Positions 7,511-14,809 of a DNA stretch of 20,273 nucleotides are shown here, piece by piece. Positions within the stretch are counted from its first letter, which is position 1. Every line of letters starts with the position of its first letter. The notes beneath the pieces were generated by a model, which saw only the letters and a list, made by a program, of their open reading frames with translations, ran no database searches and was not told the origin of the DNA. A program made the position numbers and the translations under genes. Source of the stretch: a virus; IMG/VR virus record IMGVR_UViG_3300030110_000327, positions 1 to 20,273 of that record, one strand, 5' to 3'.

Positions 7511-9523
7511 TTATGCTCCGAATGCTTTGCTAAATTTACCACCTCTTTGCTTTGCATTTGCAACAGCTGATAATGTTGATTGTTGTATTGCTGGTAGCAT
7601 ATTCATTACTTCTGCTCTAACAGTATTTGTGACACCAACAGCAAAGTTTAAATTTTGTACTATATTTACTCCACCACCTCCACCCATAGCAGATTTAGTA
7701 TTTGAATTATTTAAAATTTTACCTGTTGCATTAGGTACAAATAACTCTGGACCTCTTTCCCCAACAAGAGTTGGAGTATTAGGTTGAACTGTACCACCAC
7801 TTGCATTAGGAACAACATGACCTACATCTTTTTTACCACCAAAAATAGAACCTAAAACATTAGAAAGAAAATCATTACCAGAAGAACCTTTTCGCATTCT
7901 TTCTTCTATTTTTCTTTGTATTTCATCAAGTACCATAATTTTGAAAATCATTTTTTGAATTTCAATAATCATTTCTCTTAAAATATTTGTAAAGTCTAAA
8001 GTAGCTAATTTACCTCTAGCCATAGCATCATTAATCTTATCTCCTACATTTGCAAATGCACTACCTACACCACTTGCGGCTTTATCTAATTTATTTTGTA
8101 ATTCTATTTGTTCAAATAATAAATCATTTTGTTTTTTTACAGCTTCTATTTGTGCGTCTGCTGTTTTTCTAGCTTCTACTCTAGCTAAATCAGACATACT
8201 GTTCATTTTAGCCAAGAGTGCATCTTCAATTTTTCTTATCTCATTTATTTCTCTTAATTCTTTTTGAGTTTTACCTAAATCTTCTATTTCTCTACTAACT
8301 CTTAAATCTCTTTTTTTAGCATTATCTTCTGCTAGTTTTTCCAAATCAGTTAATGCTTTTTTCTCATCATTTATACTAGCTTTTTTTCTATGAAGATTTC
8401 TTTCTTCTGCATCTCTTAAGAGTTCTTGTTGTATTCTTAATTCTTTAAGTAATTCTTGTATTTCTCCAATTCTTTCTTGATCTTTTGTTAATGTTTCTGC
8501 TAGTGGGTCATGATTTTCTGGATCAAGACCAGCCATTTCAATATTAAGTTTTTTAATTTCTGCAGAAATACCACTTAAAGTTTTTATTGCACTTGCATCT
8601 TTATCAAAAGAATCCATTTTTTCTGATAAAAAATTTAAAGACCTTGTTAATAAATCTACTGCCGCCCTACCAACTTTAGTCTGTTCAAAAAACATTGTAA
8701 ATTTTTCTTTAACAGAATCTATTGCACCAGCTAAACCTTTTGCCGCTTTAACACCAGCACCACCTACTTGTTCATTTAATGCTTTTAAAATAATTTCTTG
8801 TGCTTCTACTCTACGACCAGTTAAATCTAAAACTTTTATTTGTTCTTTTTGTGCTTCTGTAAATGATACACCTACTCGTCTTAAAGCACCTAATCCAACG
8901 ATTGGCTCCTCTAATGCTTTACCTAATTGTGTTGCACCTGTTTTTAAATCTCCAAAACCAACTTCTGCTAAATCTTGTGTTAATCTTAATGCTTCTTTAA
9001 AAACATCTCCTTGTACAGATTTAAAAGTAAGTAAGATACCTGCCGCATCTCTAACTTTTTGTGTACTTGCTAATGTTTGAATACCAATCTCTTTTGATAA
9101 ATCTTCTATTTCAGCTAAACTTAAACCTGCCGCACCACCAGTTGCTTTTAAAATAGCTTCTAATTTTAAAAATTGTTGTTCTGCTCTACCAACAACACCA
9201 ACCATAGCTTTTAGAGCAAATGTTAATGCCGCAATACCAACAGTAAGTATTGCTGTTTTTAAACCAACATTTCCTATAATAGTACCTAAAGATGTAATTC
9301 TACCAGCAATTGGTCCTAGTGGTCCTTGTATTGCCGCAATAGATTGTGATGTTCTTCTAAATTGTTCTTGTATAGTTTTTTGTCCAGTAGCTGTTTTTTT
9401 ATTTATGGCAGTTGTTTTTTTACTAAATTGATCTAACTTTTTTTTACTACCATCAATTTGAGTAGTAAAACCTTTGGTGTTAGTTCTTAATTCTACAAGT
9501 ATTGTTGCTAAATTTGTTGCCAT
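7511..9523 (-). CDS. Tape measure protein, 670 aa
   Basis: Tail length ruler and scaffold of the tail tube. N-terminal helical and Lys-rich part, then a hydrophobic Gly/Ala segment at about residues 68-115 (ending LKAMVGVVG), a conserved block around 120-280 typical of prophage tape measures (LEAILKATGG, GIQTLASTQKVRDAAGILL, LGKALEEPIVGLGALRRVG), a long coiled coil rich in Glu/Lys (about 300-480), and the familiar C-terminal motif TLVGERGPELFVP followed by poly-Gly. By the usual ruler relation (about 1.5 A per residue) the tail would be near 100 nm. The start ATG 9523 has no recognisable ribosome binding site and lies 2 nt after the stop of the frameshifted chaperone reading frame, so its translation may be coupled to that product. 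Confidence 0.92.
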   Translation of the reverse strand: MATNLATILVELRTNTKGFTTQIDGSKKKLDQFSKKTTAINKKTATGQKTIQEQFRRTSQSIAAIQGPLGPIAGRITSLGTIIGNVGLKTAILTVGIAALTFALKAMVGVVGRAEQQFLKLEAILKATGGAAGLSLAEIEDLSKEIGIQTLASTQKVRDAAGILLTFKSVQGDVFKEALRLTQDLAEVGFGDLKTGATQLGKALEEPIVGLGALRRVGVSFTEAQKEQIKVLDLTGRRVEAQEIILKALNEQVGGAGVKAAKGLAGAIDSVKEKFTMFFEQTKVGRAAVDLLTRSLNFLSEKMDSFDKDASAIKTLSGISAEIKKLNIEMAGLDPENHDPLAETLTKDQERIGEIQELLKELRIQQELLRDAEERNLHRKKASINDEKKALTDLEKLAEDNAKKRDLRVSREIEDLGKTQKELREINEIRKIEDALLAKMNSMSDLARVEARKTADAQIEAVKKQNDLLFEQIELQNKLDKAASGVGSAFANVGDKINDAMARGKLATLDFTNILREMIIEIQKMIFKIMVLDEIQRKIEERMRKGSSGNDFLSNVLGSIFGGKKDVGHVVPNASGGTVQPNTPTLVGERGPELFVPNATGKILNNSNTKSAMGGGGGVNIVQNLNFAVGVTNTVRAEVMNMLPAIQQSTLSAVANAKQRGGKFSKAFGA

Positions 9524-9525
9524 AA

Positions 9526-9744
9526 TTAATCTGGATATTGCCTCATTAAATCTTCCATTCCTTTTCTATCTAATGGATTTTTATTGTTTCCTTTACCATT
9601 CTTTAAATGATAACCATTCAAAGCTGATACAAATTCTATTACTGATAAATCCCAAAATACTTTTGGGGAGAATCTTAATACACCAAGACCTATTTCTAGG
9701 TATTGCTGGATTGGGTATTTTTCTGCTCGTTCTCCCCCTGTACT
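9526..9744 (-). CDS. Frameshift extension of the tail assembly chaperone (gpT-like part), 72 aa
   Basis: Open in the -1 frame relative to the chaperone gene upstream, with no ATG before the conserved part; the frame is closed upstream by a TGA at about 9757-9759, just before the slippery site. The peptide contains YLEIGLGVLRFSPKVFWDLS, then VIEFVSALNG, closely resembling the short chaperone encoded after g10 in RcGTA (GLGVLRLSPxEFW, rcc01693-like). It would be made as a 183-aa fusion: 111 residues from the zero frame through SPL, then STGGERAEKY and onward. The stop TAA is at 9526-9528, two bases before the tape measure start. In tailed phages the frameshifted form usually bridges tape measure and tail tube subunits during assembly. 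Confidence 0.8.
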   Translation of the reverse strand, partial: STGGERAEKYPIQQYLEIGLGVLRFSPKVFWDLSVIEFVSALNGYHLKNGKGNNKNPLDRKGMEDLMRQYPD

Positions 9745-10076
9745 AAAGGGGAATCTTCATTCTGTTTGTCACTACCTGTAAAAAGAGTAGATAAAACATT
9801 TGCTCCGATAACTGCTGAATCTACCAATCCAGTTTGCATAATCATATCTCCAACAGATGGTTGCGTACATTTTGTACCTGCACCTTGCAGTCCTTCATGT
9901 AAAACTACTAATATATCTTTAAATGAAAATGTATTAGTAGAAACACTTGCCGCAACATCCATAATAGATTTGCCAGTTTTGTTTTCTATATTTACTATTG
10001 ATTCAAAGGTAAGTCGGAAAGTTCTTTCTTTATCTCCCAACTTACCTTTAATTTCGCCTTTATACTGATTTGCCAT
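9696..10076 (-). CDS. Tail assembly chaperone (gpG-like, zero-frame product), 126 aa
   Basis: Short helical protein located between the tail tube and tape measure genes, the standard site for tail assembly chaperones. It begins MANQYKGEIKGKLGDKERTF and has SIVNIENKTGKSIMDVAASV and FKDILVVLHEGLQGAGTKCT, which match the RcGTA Gp10 type of chaperone that recalls GTA tail tube-binding proteins. The start ATG 10076 has AAGGA 6 nt upstream and overlaps the end of the 112-aa gene by 17 nt. The last 15 codons lie downstream of a slippery heptamer; most ribosomes would end here at TAG (9696-9698), a minority would continue in the -1 frame to give the longer fusion. Confidence 0.8.
   Translation of the reverse strand: MANQYKGEIKGKLGDKERTFRLTFESIVNIENKTGKSIMDVAASVSTNTFSFKDILVVLHEGLQGAGTKCTQPSVGDMIMQTGLVDSAVIGANVLSTLFTGSDKQNEDSPLVQGENEQKNTQSSNT
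9744..9750 (-). promoter_or_regulatory. Predicted -1 ribosomal frameshift site CCCTTTA
   Basis: On the coding strand the heptamer C-CCT-TTA fits the canonical X-XXY-YYZ form in the zero frame of the chaperone gene (Pro CCT, Leu TTA). Sliding back one base keeps pairing at CCC and TTT and opens the frame of the gpT-like part. The site lies just after the only -1 frame stop that would block the fusion. A TCCCC / GGGGA inverted repeat with a 9-nt loop spans the heptamer and the following bases, and could pause ribosomes or compete with slippage. Confidence 0.75.
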
Positions 10077-10398
10077 TGGTGTCCTTTTCTATCAATTGTT
10101 CAGTTAATGTTTTTTCTTTCGGTTCACTTTTTTTAAGTTTTTTTAAAGTTTTATTTGAAGCAATTATATCACTTGTTTTTGGATTCTCACAAGTAATCTC
10201 TGCTCTGCTTTGATAAAACTGAACCTTTTGAACAATTAATTCTTCTACACCAATTGTGACCTTATCATAGGGTTTGATAGGAATATCTTTTCTTGTTTCG
10301 ACAGTTATTACGCCCTTTCTAGCAACCTTGTAAAAACCATTATAGGACTTGCCTTGAAATTTTATTTCTATCACTTTAAACCCATTTGTATATTCCAT
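10060..10398 (-). CDS. Hypothetical tail-region protein, 112 aa
   Basis: Not recognised. The N-terminal two thirds look like a small beta-rich domain (MEYTNGFKVIEIKFQGKSY, VTIGVEELIVQKVQFYQS), the C-terminal third (from about residue 78) is a charged Lys/Glu tail likely to be disordered or helical. No signal peptide or membrane segment. A strong AGGAG lies 6 nt ahead of ATG 10398. It sits between the tail tube protein and the chaperone, overlapping the latter by 17 nt, so a role in tail tube assembly is likely (inference from position only). Confidence 0.72.
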   Translation of the reverse strand: MEYTNGFKVIEIKFQGKSYNGFYKVARKGVITVETRKDIPIKPYDKVTIGVEELIVQKVQFYQSRAEITCENPKTSDIIASNKTLKKLKKSEPKEKTLTEQLIEKDTNGKSV

Positions 10399-10415
10399 AT
10401 ATTCTCCTATACTAA

Positions 10416-10847
10416 TTACGCGTTAGTATAAGTCATTGTTCCATTTGATTCAAGACTGATAGAGAAAGTTTCTTCTCCATTGTATTCTCCTGCTCTTTCA
10501 TAAGATGTTACGATAAATGCACCTTTTACATTTGAACCATCTCCAAAAACCAAATCATAGTTTAATGAGTCCCCAGTAAATGCTGCACCTCTAACATTGT
10601 TTTCTCCATTAGAGTCAGTAAATACTCCACTTGCTGATAAAGACATACTTCTAATACCTCCATTAGGTAATAAAGCTCTTCCAAGATCATTTCCTGCTTG
10701 TCCATCAAATGTTGTTGAATCTTTTGTTGTGACATCTACCATTTCTCCATTGATTGTCATAGATGTACTTCTCATACCACCAATAGTTATTGGTGTTCCA
10801 CTACTATTTTCTTTTAATAAGAAAGCTGAACCTCTATTTGCCGCCAT
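10416..10847 (-). CDS. Major tail tube protein (TP901-1 family), 143 aa
   Basis: Subunit of the siphovirus tail tube. Length and motifs match the Phage_tail_2/TP901-1 family: GGMRSTSMTINGEMVDVTTK near residues 23-42, GGIRSMSLSASGVFTDS near 63-79, VRGAAFTG, NYDLVFGDGSNVKGAFIVTS near 96-115 and the C-terminal block YERAGEYNGEETFSISLESN. These residues form the beta-sandwich ring of the tube. The start ATG 10847 has AAAAGGAGA upstream, one of the best ribosome binding sites in the window, fitting a highly made virion protein. It corresponds to RcGTA Gp9. Confidence 0.93.
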   Translation of the reverse strand: MAANRGSAFLLKENSSGTPITIGGMRSTSMTINGEMVDVTTKDSTTFDGQAGNDLGRALLPNGGIRSMSLSASGVFTDSNGENNVRGAAFTGDSLNYDLVFGDGSNVKGAFIVTSYERAGEYNGEETFSISLESNGTMTYTNA

Positions 10848-10879
10848 TTTATTTTCTCCTTTTTTACTTTTTTAATTGT

Positions 10880-11287
10880 TTATGAATTAAAAACTACTGC
10901 GCTAAATCTTTGAAAGCCATGTGTAGTTAATCCATCATTTTCCTTTATAATATCAGAGAACTCAAATCTTAAATTTAAGAAACTTGCTCCTGAAACTGAT
11001 AAACTAGATTCATGTAAAACATCATATACTAATGACATTATTTCTTTTGTCTCTTTACTTCCTCTATATCTTGAAAAAGTGTCAATGACAAGGGTATAAT
11101 CGCTACCCTTTTCAGTTTTCGTTCCATTATCAACTGCACTACCAGTACCTAATTTTACATAAGGAAATGCAGTATTTTCTGGAACAAAATCATAAATTTT
11201 ATTACCACCTAATTTTGTGGTTAAGGTACTATTACCTGTTAAAGCATTATAAATAGTTGTTTGCAAAGCTACACTTAAATCACTCAT
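10880..11287 (-). CDS. Tail terminator / tail completion protein (DUF3168), 135 aa
   Basis: Protein that caps the tail tube and joins it to the head connector. It matches DUF3168: an N-terminal helix (LSVALQTTIYNALTGNSTL), FPYVKLGTG near residue 41, a central DYTLVIDTFSRYRGSKETKE near 63-82 and a C-terminal strand ending HGFQRFSAVVF. Length is typical. Start overlaps the TAA of the gp10-like gene (TAATG). It lies immediately before the tail tube gene, the standard order (RcGTA Gp8 and lambda gpU slot). Confidence 0.88.
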   Translation of the reverse strand: MSDLSVALQTTIYNALTGNSTLTTKLGGNKIYDFVPENTAFPYVKLGTGSAVDNGTKTEKGSDYTLVIDTFSRYRGSKETKEIMSLVYDVLHESSLSVSGASFLNLRFEFSDIIKENDGLTTHGFQRFSAVVFNS

Positions 11288-11733
11288 TATTTAATACCCT
11301 CTATAACTTTAACTACTCTTAAAAAAGTAGCTTTCATAATTTTATCTTGGCTCATTTTATAAGCTGGAAACATAAATGGTCTTGCTCTCATTTTACTATT
11401 TCCATATTCTAAATCTTTTGAATATGTTGCACCACTCTCAACTTGCATTACATCTTGATTAACTTGAACAACTTTTATGTTTCTAACTAAATTTCCTGTA
11501 TCACTTGCTGGAGCTTGACCAGGTGCAGAAGATATATGTTCTCTATAAGGATTATATCTTTTATAAACTTTTCCAGATTTAGCACCTTTTTGAATTAAGT
11601 TTACAGCTTCTGTTCTAATTTGTTGTGCACCACCTTTTATAACTGCCTGTAAGTCTGGCAATATAGTGACATTTAATTTTTTTAATGATGAAATTACTCT
11701 TTTTAAATTTCTAACTTTAATTTCTGTTTGCAT
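11287..11733 (-). CDS. HK97 gp10-like tail component, 148 aa
   Basis: Small neck or tail-completion protein of the HK97-gp10 family. Evidence is the N-terminal helix (LKRVISSLKKLN), the central motif HISSAPGQAPASDTGNLVRN near residues 66-85 and the C-terminal YSKDLEYGNSKMRARPFMFP near 104-123, which is the family signature. It lies between the head closure and terminator genes, overlapping both by one base (TAATG at each end). Member proteins act at the head-tail interface, but the exact role varies between phages. Confidence 0.88.
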   Translation of the reverse strand: MQTEIKVRNLKRVISSLKKLNVTILPDLQAVIKGGAQQIRTEAVNLIQKGAKSGKVYKRYNPYREHISSAPGQAPASDTGNLVRNIKVVQVNQDVMQVESGATYSKDLEYGNSKMRARPFMFPAYKMSQDKIMKATFLRVVKVIEGIK

Positions 11734-12086
11734 TATGTTCCAACATTTTCAATTGCTTTAATTGTTAAATAGTTATCTAACTCATTAACATTGTTTATTT
11801 CAATAATATCAAATGTTCTTGTTCCAAATAATATTCTCATATTTTTTGTTATTGCACTTTTAGTACCATTGTATCTAATTAAAAATTCAAATGTGTGAGG
11901 ATTTTCTACTTGTTCTCCTGTCACATTACCAAATTTTTGTGAACCTCCTTTTGGAGTTATTTTAGCAAATGCACTAACATAAGTTGATCTACCAGTTGAA
12001 TAACCACCAATGTTATCAGTGGTCATATCTGTATTTTGTATTGTAATTTTATTTCTTAATGAACCTACTTTTGAAACACTTGGCAT
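11733..12086 (-). CDS. Head closure / head-tail adaptor protein (SPP1 gp16-like), 117 aa
   Basis: Stopper protein that closes the connector after DNA packaging. It matches the phage head-tail joining family (PF05521): N-terminal VGSLRNKITIQNTD, a GGYSTGRSTYVSAFAKITPK block near residues 27-46, a middle HTFEFLIRYN and a C-terminal FDIIEINNVNELDNYLTIKA. A perfect GGAGG precedes ATG 12086 by 5 nt, with the stop of the connector gene just ahead. Position after the connector protein is canonical (RcGTA Gp7 slot). Confidence 0.88.
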   Translation of the reverse strand: MPSVSKVGSLRNKITIQNTDMTTDNIGGYSTGRSTYVSAFAKITPKGGSQKFGNVTGEQVENPHTFEFLIRYNGTKSAITKNMRILFGTRTFDIIEINNVNELDNYLTIKAIENVGT

Positions 12087-12087
12087 T

Positions 12088-12765
12088 TTATCCTCCCAAA
12101 ATGTTATTTAATCTTTGTACTTTGTATTGTCTTAATAATGCACCAACAGTATTTGGAATTTTATTTACTGTCATGCTTGTCACTAAATCTCTATTTTCAT
12201 AAAGATGTAAAGCTAACATTTTTATTGCATTAATTATATTTCTTGGAACACTTGCCGCTGTATCTCCATTGTTAGTACCATAACCAGCTTTGTATTCTAT
12301 TTCATATGCGTTAGCATCTCTTAACTCTGAAACAGTAGGCCATGATTTTCCATTTCTCAAAACAACTCTACCTTGTTCACTTGTGGTATCTACATAATAA
12401 TTACTAGAAGCAAATGTAGTTGAAGTATTATCATCAGAATAATATTTTACACTTTCTACACTTATTAAATTTGGTTTAGGTAATACAATATAATTAGAAT
12501 TATATTCTAAATCTACACCAGTATAAACACCCTCTCTTAAAGGTATATCAGCATAGAAAGGTAATTTATCTAAAAATAATTGTAAAACTTGATATGTAAT
12601 TGCTCTATTAGTAAATTGTTCAGCTAAATCTTGTGCTACAAATATTAAAGATTCAATGAGTGAGTTTTCTGTTGTGTCAGAACTATCAATCCTTGCAAAT
12701 GCTTTGAAATCAGCACTACTGACAACATTTGTTGTCCAAGCTGTTTTTATTTTTAATCCACTCAT
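12088..12765 (-). CDS. Head-tail connector protein (HK97 gp6-like), 225 aa
   Basis: Ring protein docking under the portal. The pattern of gp6-like/Phage_connect proteins is visible: DFKAFARIDSSDTTENSLIE near residues 19-38, LAEQFTNRAI near 47-57, then LRDANAYEIEYKAGYG near 147-162, a motif followed by VPRNIINAIKMLALHLYENR and a C-terminal LLRQYKVQRL. AAGGA lies 7 nt before ATG 12765. It starts the connector-tail block after the lysine-rich 78-aa gene. Confidence 0.87.
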   Translation of the reverse strand: MSGLKIKTAWTTNVVSSADFKAFARIDSSDTTENSLIESLIFVAQDLAEQFTNRAITYQVLQLFLDKLPFYADIPLREGVYTGVDLEYNSNYIVLPKPNLISVESVKYYSDDNTSTTFASSNYYVDTTSEQGRVVLRNGKSWPTVSELRDANAYEIEYKAGYGTNNGDTAASVPRNIINAIKMLALHLYENRDLVTSMTVNKIPNTVGALLRQYKVQRLNNILGG

Positions 12766-12775
12766 TGATTATTCC

Positions 12776-13012
12776 TTATTTTTTTTTGCCAAATATTTTT
12801 TTAACAATTCCTTTTGTTTTCTTTTCCATTTTAGTCACAACTTTTTTTGTTGTTTCGCCAATAGATTTTTCTGCTTTACCATCATTTAGAAGCATAGTTG
12901 CAATATTCATTTTATCACTCATATCATAAACTTCTCCACTTCTGTAAACCATAGATACAGAACCGTCACTATTTGCAGATGCTTCTACTGTTGCGTTCAT
13001 TTTTATTTTCAT
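12776..13012 (-). CDS. Small lysine-rich head-region protein, 78 aa
   Basis: Short protein with a small N-terminal beta-rich half (MKIKMNATVEASANSDGSVS, then YRSGEVYDMSDKMNIATMLL, NDGKAE) and a strongly basic C-terminal tail (about residues 49-78, nearly half lysine). Small proteins with the pattern GExYDhxxxhA...hhxxGxA are common between capsid and connector genes, but I know no proven function. The basic tail could contact DNA or acidic capsid surfaces (inference). A perfect GGAGG lies 5 nt before ATG 13012, indicating strong independent translation after the two-hairpin gap. Confidence 0.72.
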   Translation of the reverse strand: MKIKMNATVEASANSDGSVSMVYRSGEVYDMSDKMNIATMLLNDGKAEKSIGETTKKVVTKMEKKTKGIVKKIFGKKK

Positions 13013-13040
13013 AGTTTCCTCCTTTTAAAATTTTGTAAGA

Positions 13041-13076
13041 GTAGGGGAAGTTCCACTCTCGCTTTCCTCCCCCTAC
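13041..13076 (-). promoter_or_regulatory. GC-rich inverted repeat in the capsid-connector gap
   Basis: Arms GTAGGGG (13041-13047) and CCCCTAC (13070-13076) are exact complements with a 22-nt loop, in a region otherwise AT rich. It sits just ahead of the strong ribosome binding site of the 78-aa gene. No long T-run follows on the minus strand, so it is a poor intrinsic terminator; an attenuator, RNA processing site or mRNA stabiliser fits better. Confidence 0.45.
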
Positions 13077-13081
13077 AATAG

Positions 13082-13111
13082 TAATTCCCAATGTTATATA
13101 ACAGGGAATTA
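13082..13111 (-). terminator. Hairpin directly after the capsid accessory gene
   Basis: Perfect 8-bp arms TAATTCCC (13082-13089) and GGGAATTA (13104-13111) enclose a 14-nt loop that itself contains the palindrome GTTATATAAC (13093-13102). It begins 6 nt after the stop of the 150-aa gene. Position after the abundant capsid genes suggests a partial terminator or a 3' stabilising hairpin; the lack of a T-run on the minus strand makes strong termination unlikely. Confidence 0.45.
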
Positions 13112-13117
13112 ATTTTA

Positions 13118-13570
13118 TTATTGGTTAGCTTGTGAGCTAGTTGGACCAGATAATGGTCTTCCTTTAACTCCAACTACACCAAAGATAGTTCCTGTACCAT
13201 GAGTACCACTAAAGTTTAAAACAACTCTAGAGTATCTTTTGCCACCTACATAACCAATAGCATAGACTGCATTACAGTCGCCATCAGCATCAATAGTTTG
13301 CCATAGTCCATTTGTTCCTACTGTTCCACCAACAACTGAAGCGTTGTCAGTCACATCTGTAAATGTCGCATTATCGTCAGATTCTTCTAGTTCAATCTCA
13401 ACTTTGTTAGTTGTACTAAAAGTTATTCCATTCGCACCAACATTTACAACATGAGTCACACTAGAGAAACCTTTTGAATCAACTCCAGTACAATCTGTAT
13501 CTGCAGTTTTAGCAATAGCATTTAAACTTTCGTCAAATGCTAGTCCTGATTTTCCATCATATATTGCCAT
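13118..13570 (-). CDS. Probable capsid accessory / decoration protein, 150 aa
   Basis: Beta-rich protein made directly after the major capsid protein, the usual place for decoration or head-fibre subunits. Visible motifs include VEIELEESDDNATFTDVTDN near residues 57-76, GNCNAVY-like Asp-Gly-Asp-Cys, IGYVGGKRYSRVVLNFSG near 105-122 and a C-terminal GVVGVKGRPLSGP. The [IV]GYxGGKRYxRV block is familiar from proteins next to capsid genes in alphaproteobacterial phages. No signal peptide. Good ribosome binding site AGGAG about 11 nt before ATG 13570. Decoration is an inference from position and composition. Confidence 0.72.
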   Translation of the reverse strand: MAIYDGKSGLAFDESLNAIAKTADTDCTGVDSKGFSSVTHVVNVGANGITFSTTNKVEIELEESDDNATFTDVTDNASVVGGTVGTNGLWQTIDADGDCNAVYAIGYVGGKRYSRVVLNFSGTHGTGTIFGVVGVKGRPLSGPTSSQANQ

Positions 13571-13591
13571 GATATTTTATCTCCTGTATTA

Positions 13592-14791
13592 TTAAGTTGT
13601 TATTGTTGTAAGAGCTTCTGGTAGAACAACTTGTCCACCAACTCTTCTTCTTGCGATATATCTAACATTACCAGAAGATGCTTGTGTAAAAGGATCTCTC
13701 ATAATTGATAGATTAACTCTATCAACAATCATATAACCTCTTTTAAAGTCTCCAAACATAACTGGTTTTGTACCACCTGCAACATTAGGCATGTCAGTAG
13801 CTTCAACAATAGAGTGTCCTAAAATATTAGAACCTATACCCATACCATAAATTCCTGGCTGAAATATATATTGTCCTCCACCATCTTTAAGCTTTCTAAC
13901 CGCTGATACTGTTGATCTGTTCATAACGAATGTTCCATTTTTAGAATATTCAGTTTTAACATTGTGTGCAGCACTGATAAGAGAATCGCCATCTAAAGCA
14001 CCACCACCTTTTGCAACATTATTAACACTTGCATTAGATAGTATTCCTTGTGGTTTTCCTACAGAGTTGCCAGATACAAACGCATTACCTTCTGCTTTTG
14101 CAAATTGATCTACAAATTCAGAGTTCATTTCTGCTTCAAGATTGAAAACTGAATCTTCAAGTTCTTGTTCAGAAATATCAACAAGTGCATATAACTCATG
14201 CGCTGGAATTTCTTCCAAACCAACAGCATATCCAGTTGTTTCAGTTCTAGCACCCTCTTCGGCTACCCATTGTGCCGCAAATTGACCAGTTCTTTTTGGA
14301 ACTTGAATACTTCTATTAGTTGTTGATCTTACTCTTGCGATTGATCTAATTGGAGAAAACTCAGTCACACCTTTGATTATTTCTCTCACATATTCTGGTG
14401 GAGCTAAATAACCTGCAGTATTATCGTTAGACACAGTTAATACTTTAACTTCGTCTGGAGATAAAGAGTCTTTTCCTTTTCTTAACCATTTATCAAAAAC
14501 TTTAACTTGCATAGATTCTACTGGAGAACCTTTACCAAAGTCTGGTCTTGATACAATAGTTTCTAATCTATCTAGTTGAGCTTTAGCTTGATCGTTAGCT
14601 TTTTTCTGTGATGCTTCCATATCAGAAAACTTATCTAAATCAGCTTCGATTTTTTTAAGTTTATCTTCTACGATTGGATCAGCAGAACCTTTGCTTTCAA
14701 TCTCTTTGATTCTTTTATCGTTAGTTTCTTTAAAAGCCTCAAAAGTTTTTCCTAAAGTTTCAACTGCAGATTTTACTTCATTATTATCCAT
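13592..14791 (-). CDS. Major capsid protein, HK97 fold, 399 aa
   Basis: Main head shell subunit. The first ~95 residues are charged and helical (LKKIEADLDKFSDMEASQKK), matching the delta scaffolding domain that the neighbouring protease removes. The HK97 core then starts: LTVSNDNTAGYLAPPEYVRE near 118-137, FSPIRSIARVRST, VPKRTGQFAAQWVAEEGART near 164-183, the long spine region EIPAHELYALVDISEQELED, EGNAFVSGNSVGKPQGIL near 234-251, and a C-terminal FGDFKRGYMIVDRVNLSIMRD. Length is typical of delta-domain capsids. AAAGGAAA lies about 7 nt before ATG 14791. Placed between protease and accessory protein as in HK97 and RcGTA (Gp5). Confidence 0.95.
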   Translation of the reverse strand: MDNNEVKSAVETLGKTFEAFKETNDKRIKEIESKGSADPIVEDKLKKIEADLDKFSDMEASQKKANDQAKAQLDRLETIVSRPDFGKGSPVESMQVKVFDKWLRKGKDSLSPDEVKVLTVSNDNTAGYLAPPEYVREIIKGVTEFSPIRSIARVRSTTNRSIQVPKRTGQFAAQWVAEEGARTETTGYAVGLEEIPAHELYALVDISEQELEDSVFNLEAEMNSEFVDQFAKAEGNAFVSGNSVGKPQGILSNASVNNVAKGGGALDGDSLISAAHNVKTEYSKNGTFVMNRSTVSAVRKLKDGGGQYIFQPGIYGMGIGSNILGHSIVEATDMPNVAGGTKPVMFGDFKRGYMIVDRVNLSIMRDPFTQASSGNVRYIARRRVGGQVVLPEALTTITT

Positions 14792-14809
14792 AATTGTTTC
14801 CTTTTGGTT

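Noticed and set aside
9734-9740. Run of G at the chaperone gene as a slippery site (G-GGG-GAG)
   Set aside because: The A-site codon GAG would mispair after slipping to GGA; CCCTTTA a few bases upstream is a perfect heptamer.
12656-12929. Phe-rich + strand frames of 66 and 77 codons
   Set aside because: Antisense to a lysine-rich protein, which gives Phe/Leu-rich reverse reading; no start signal.
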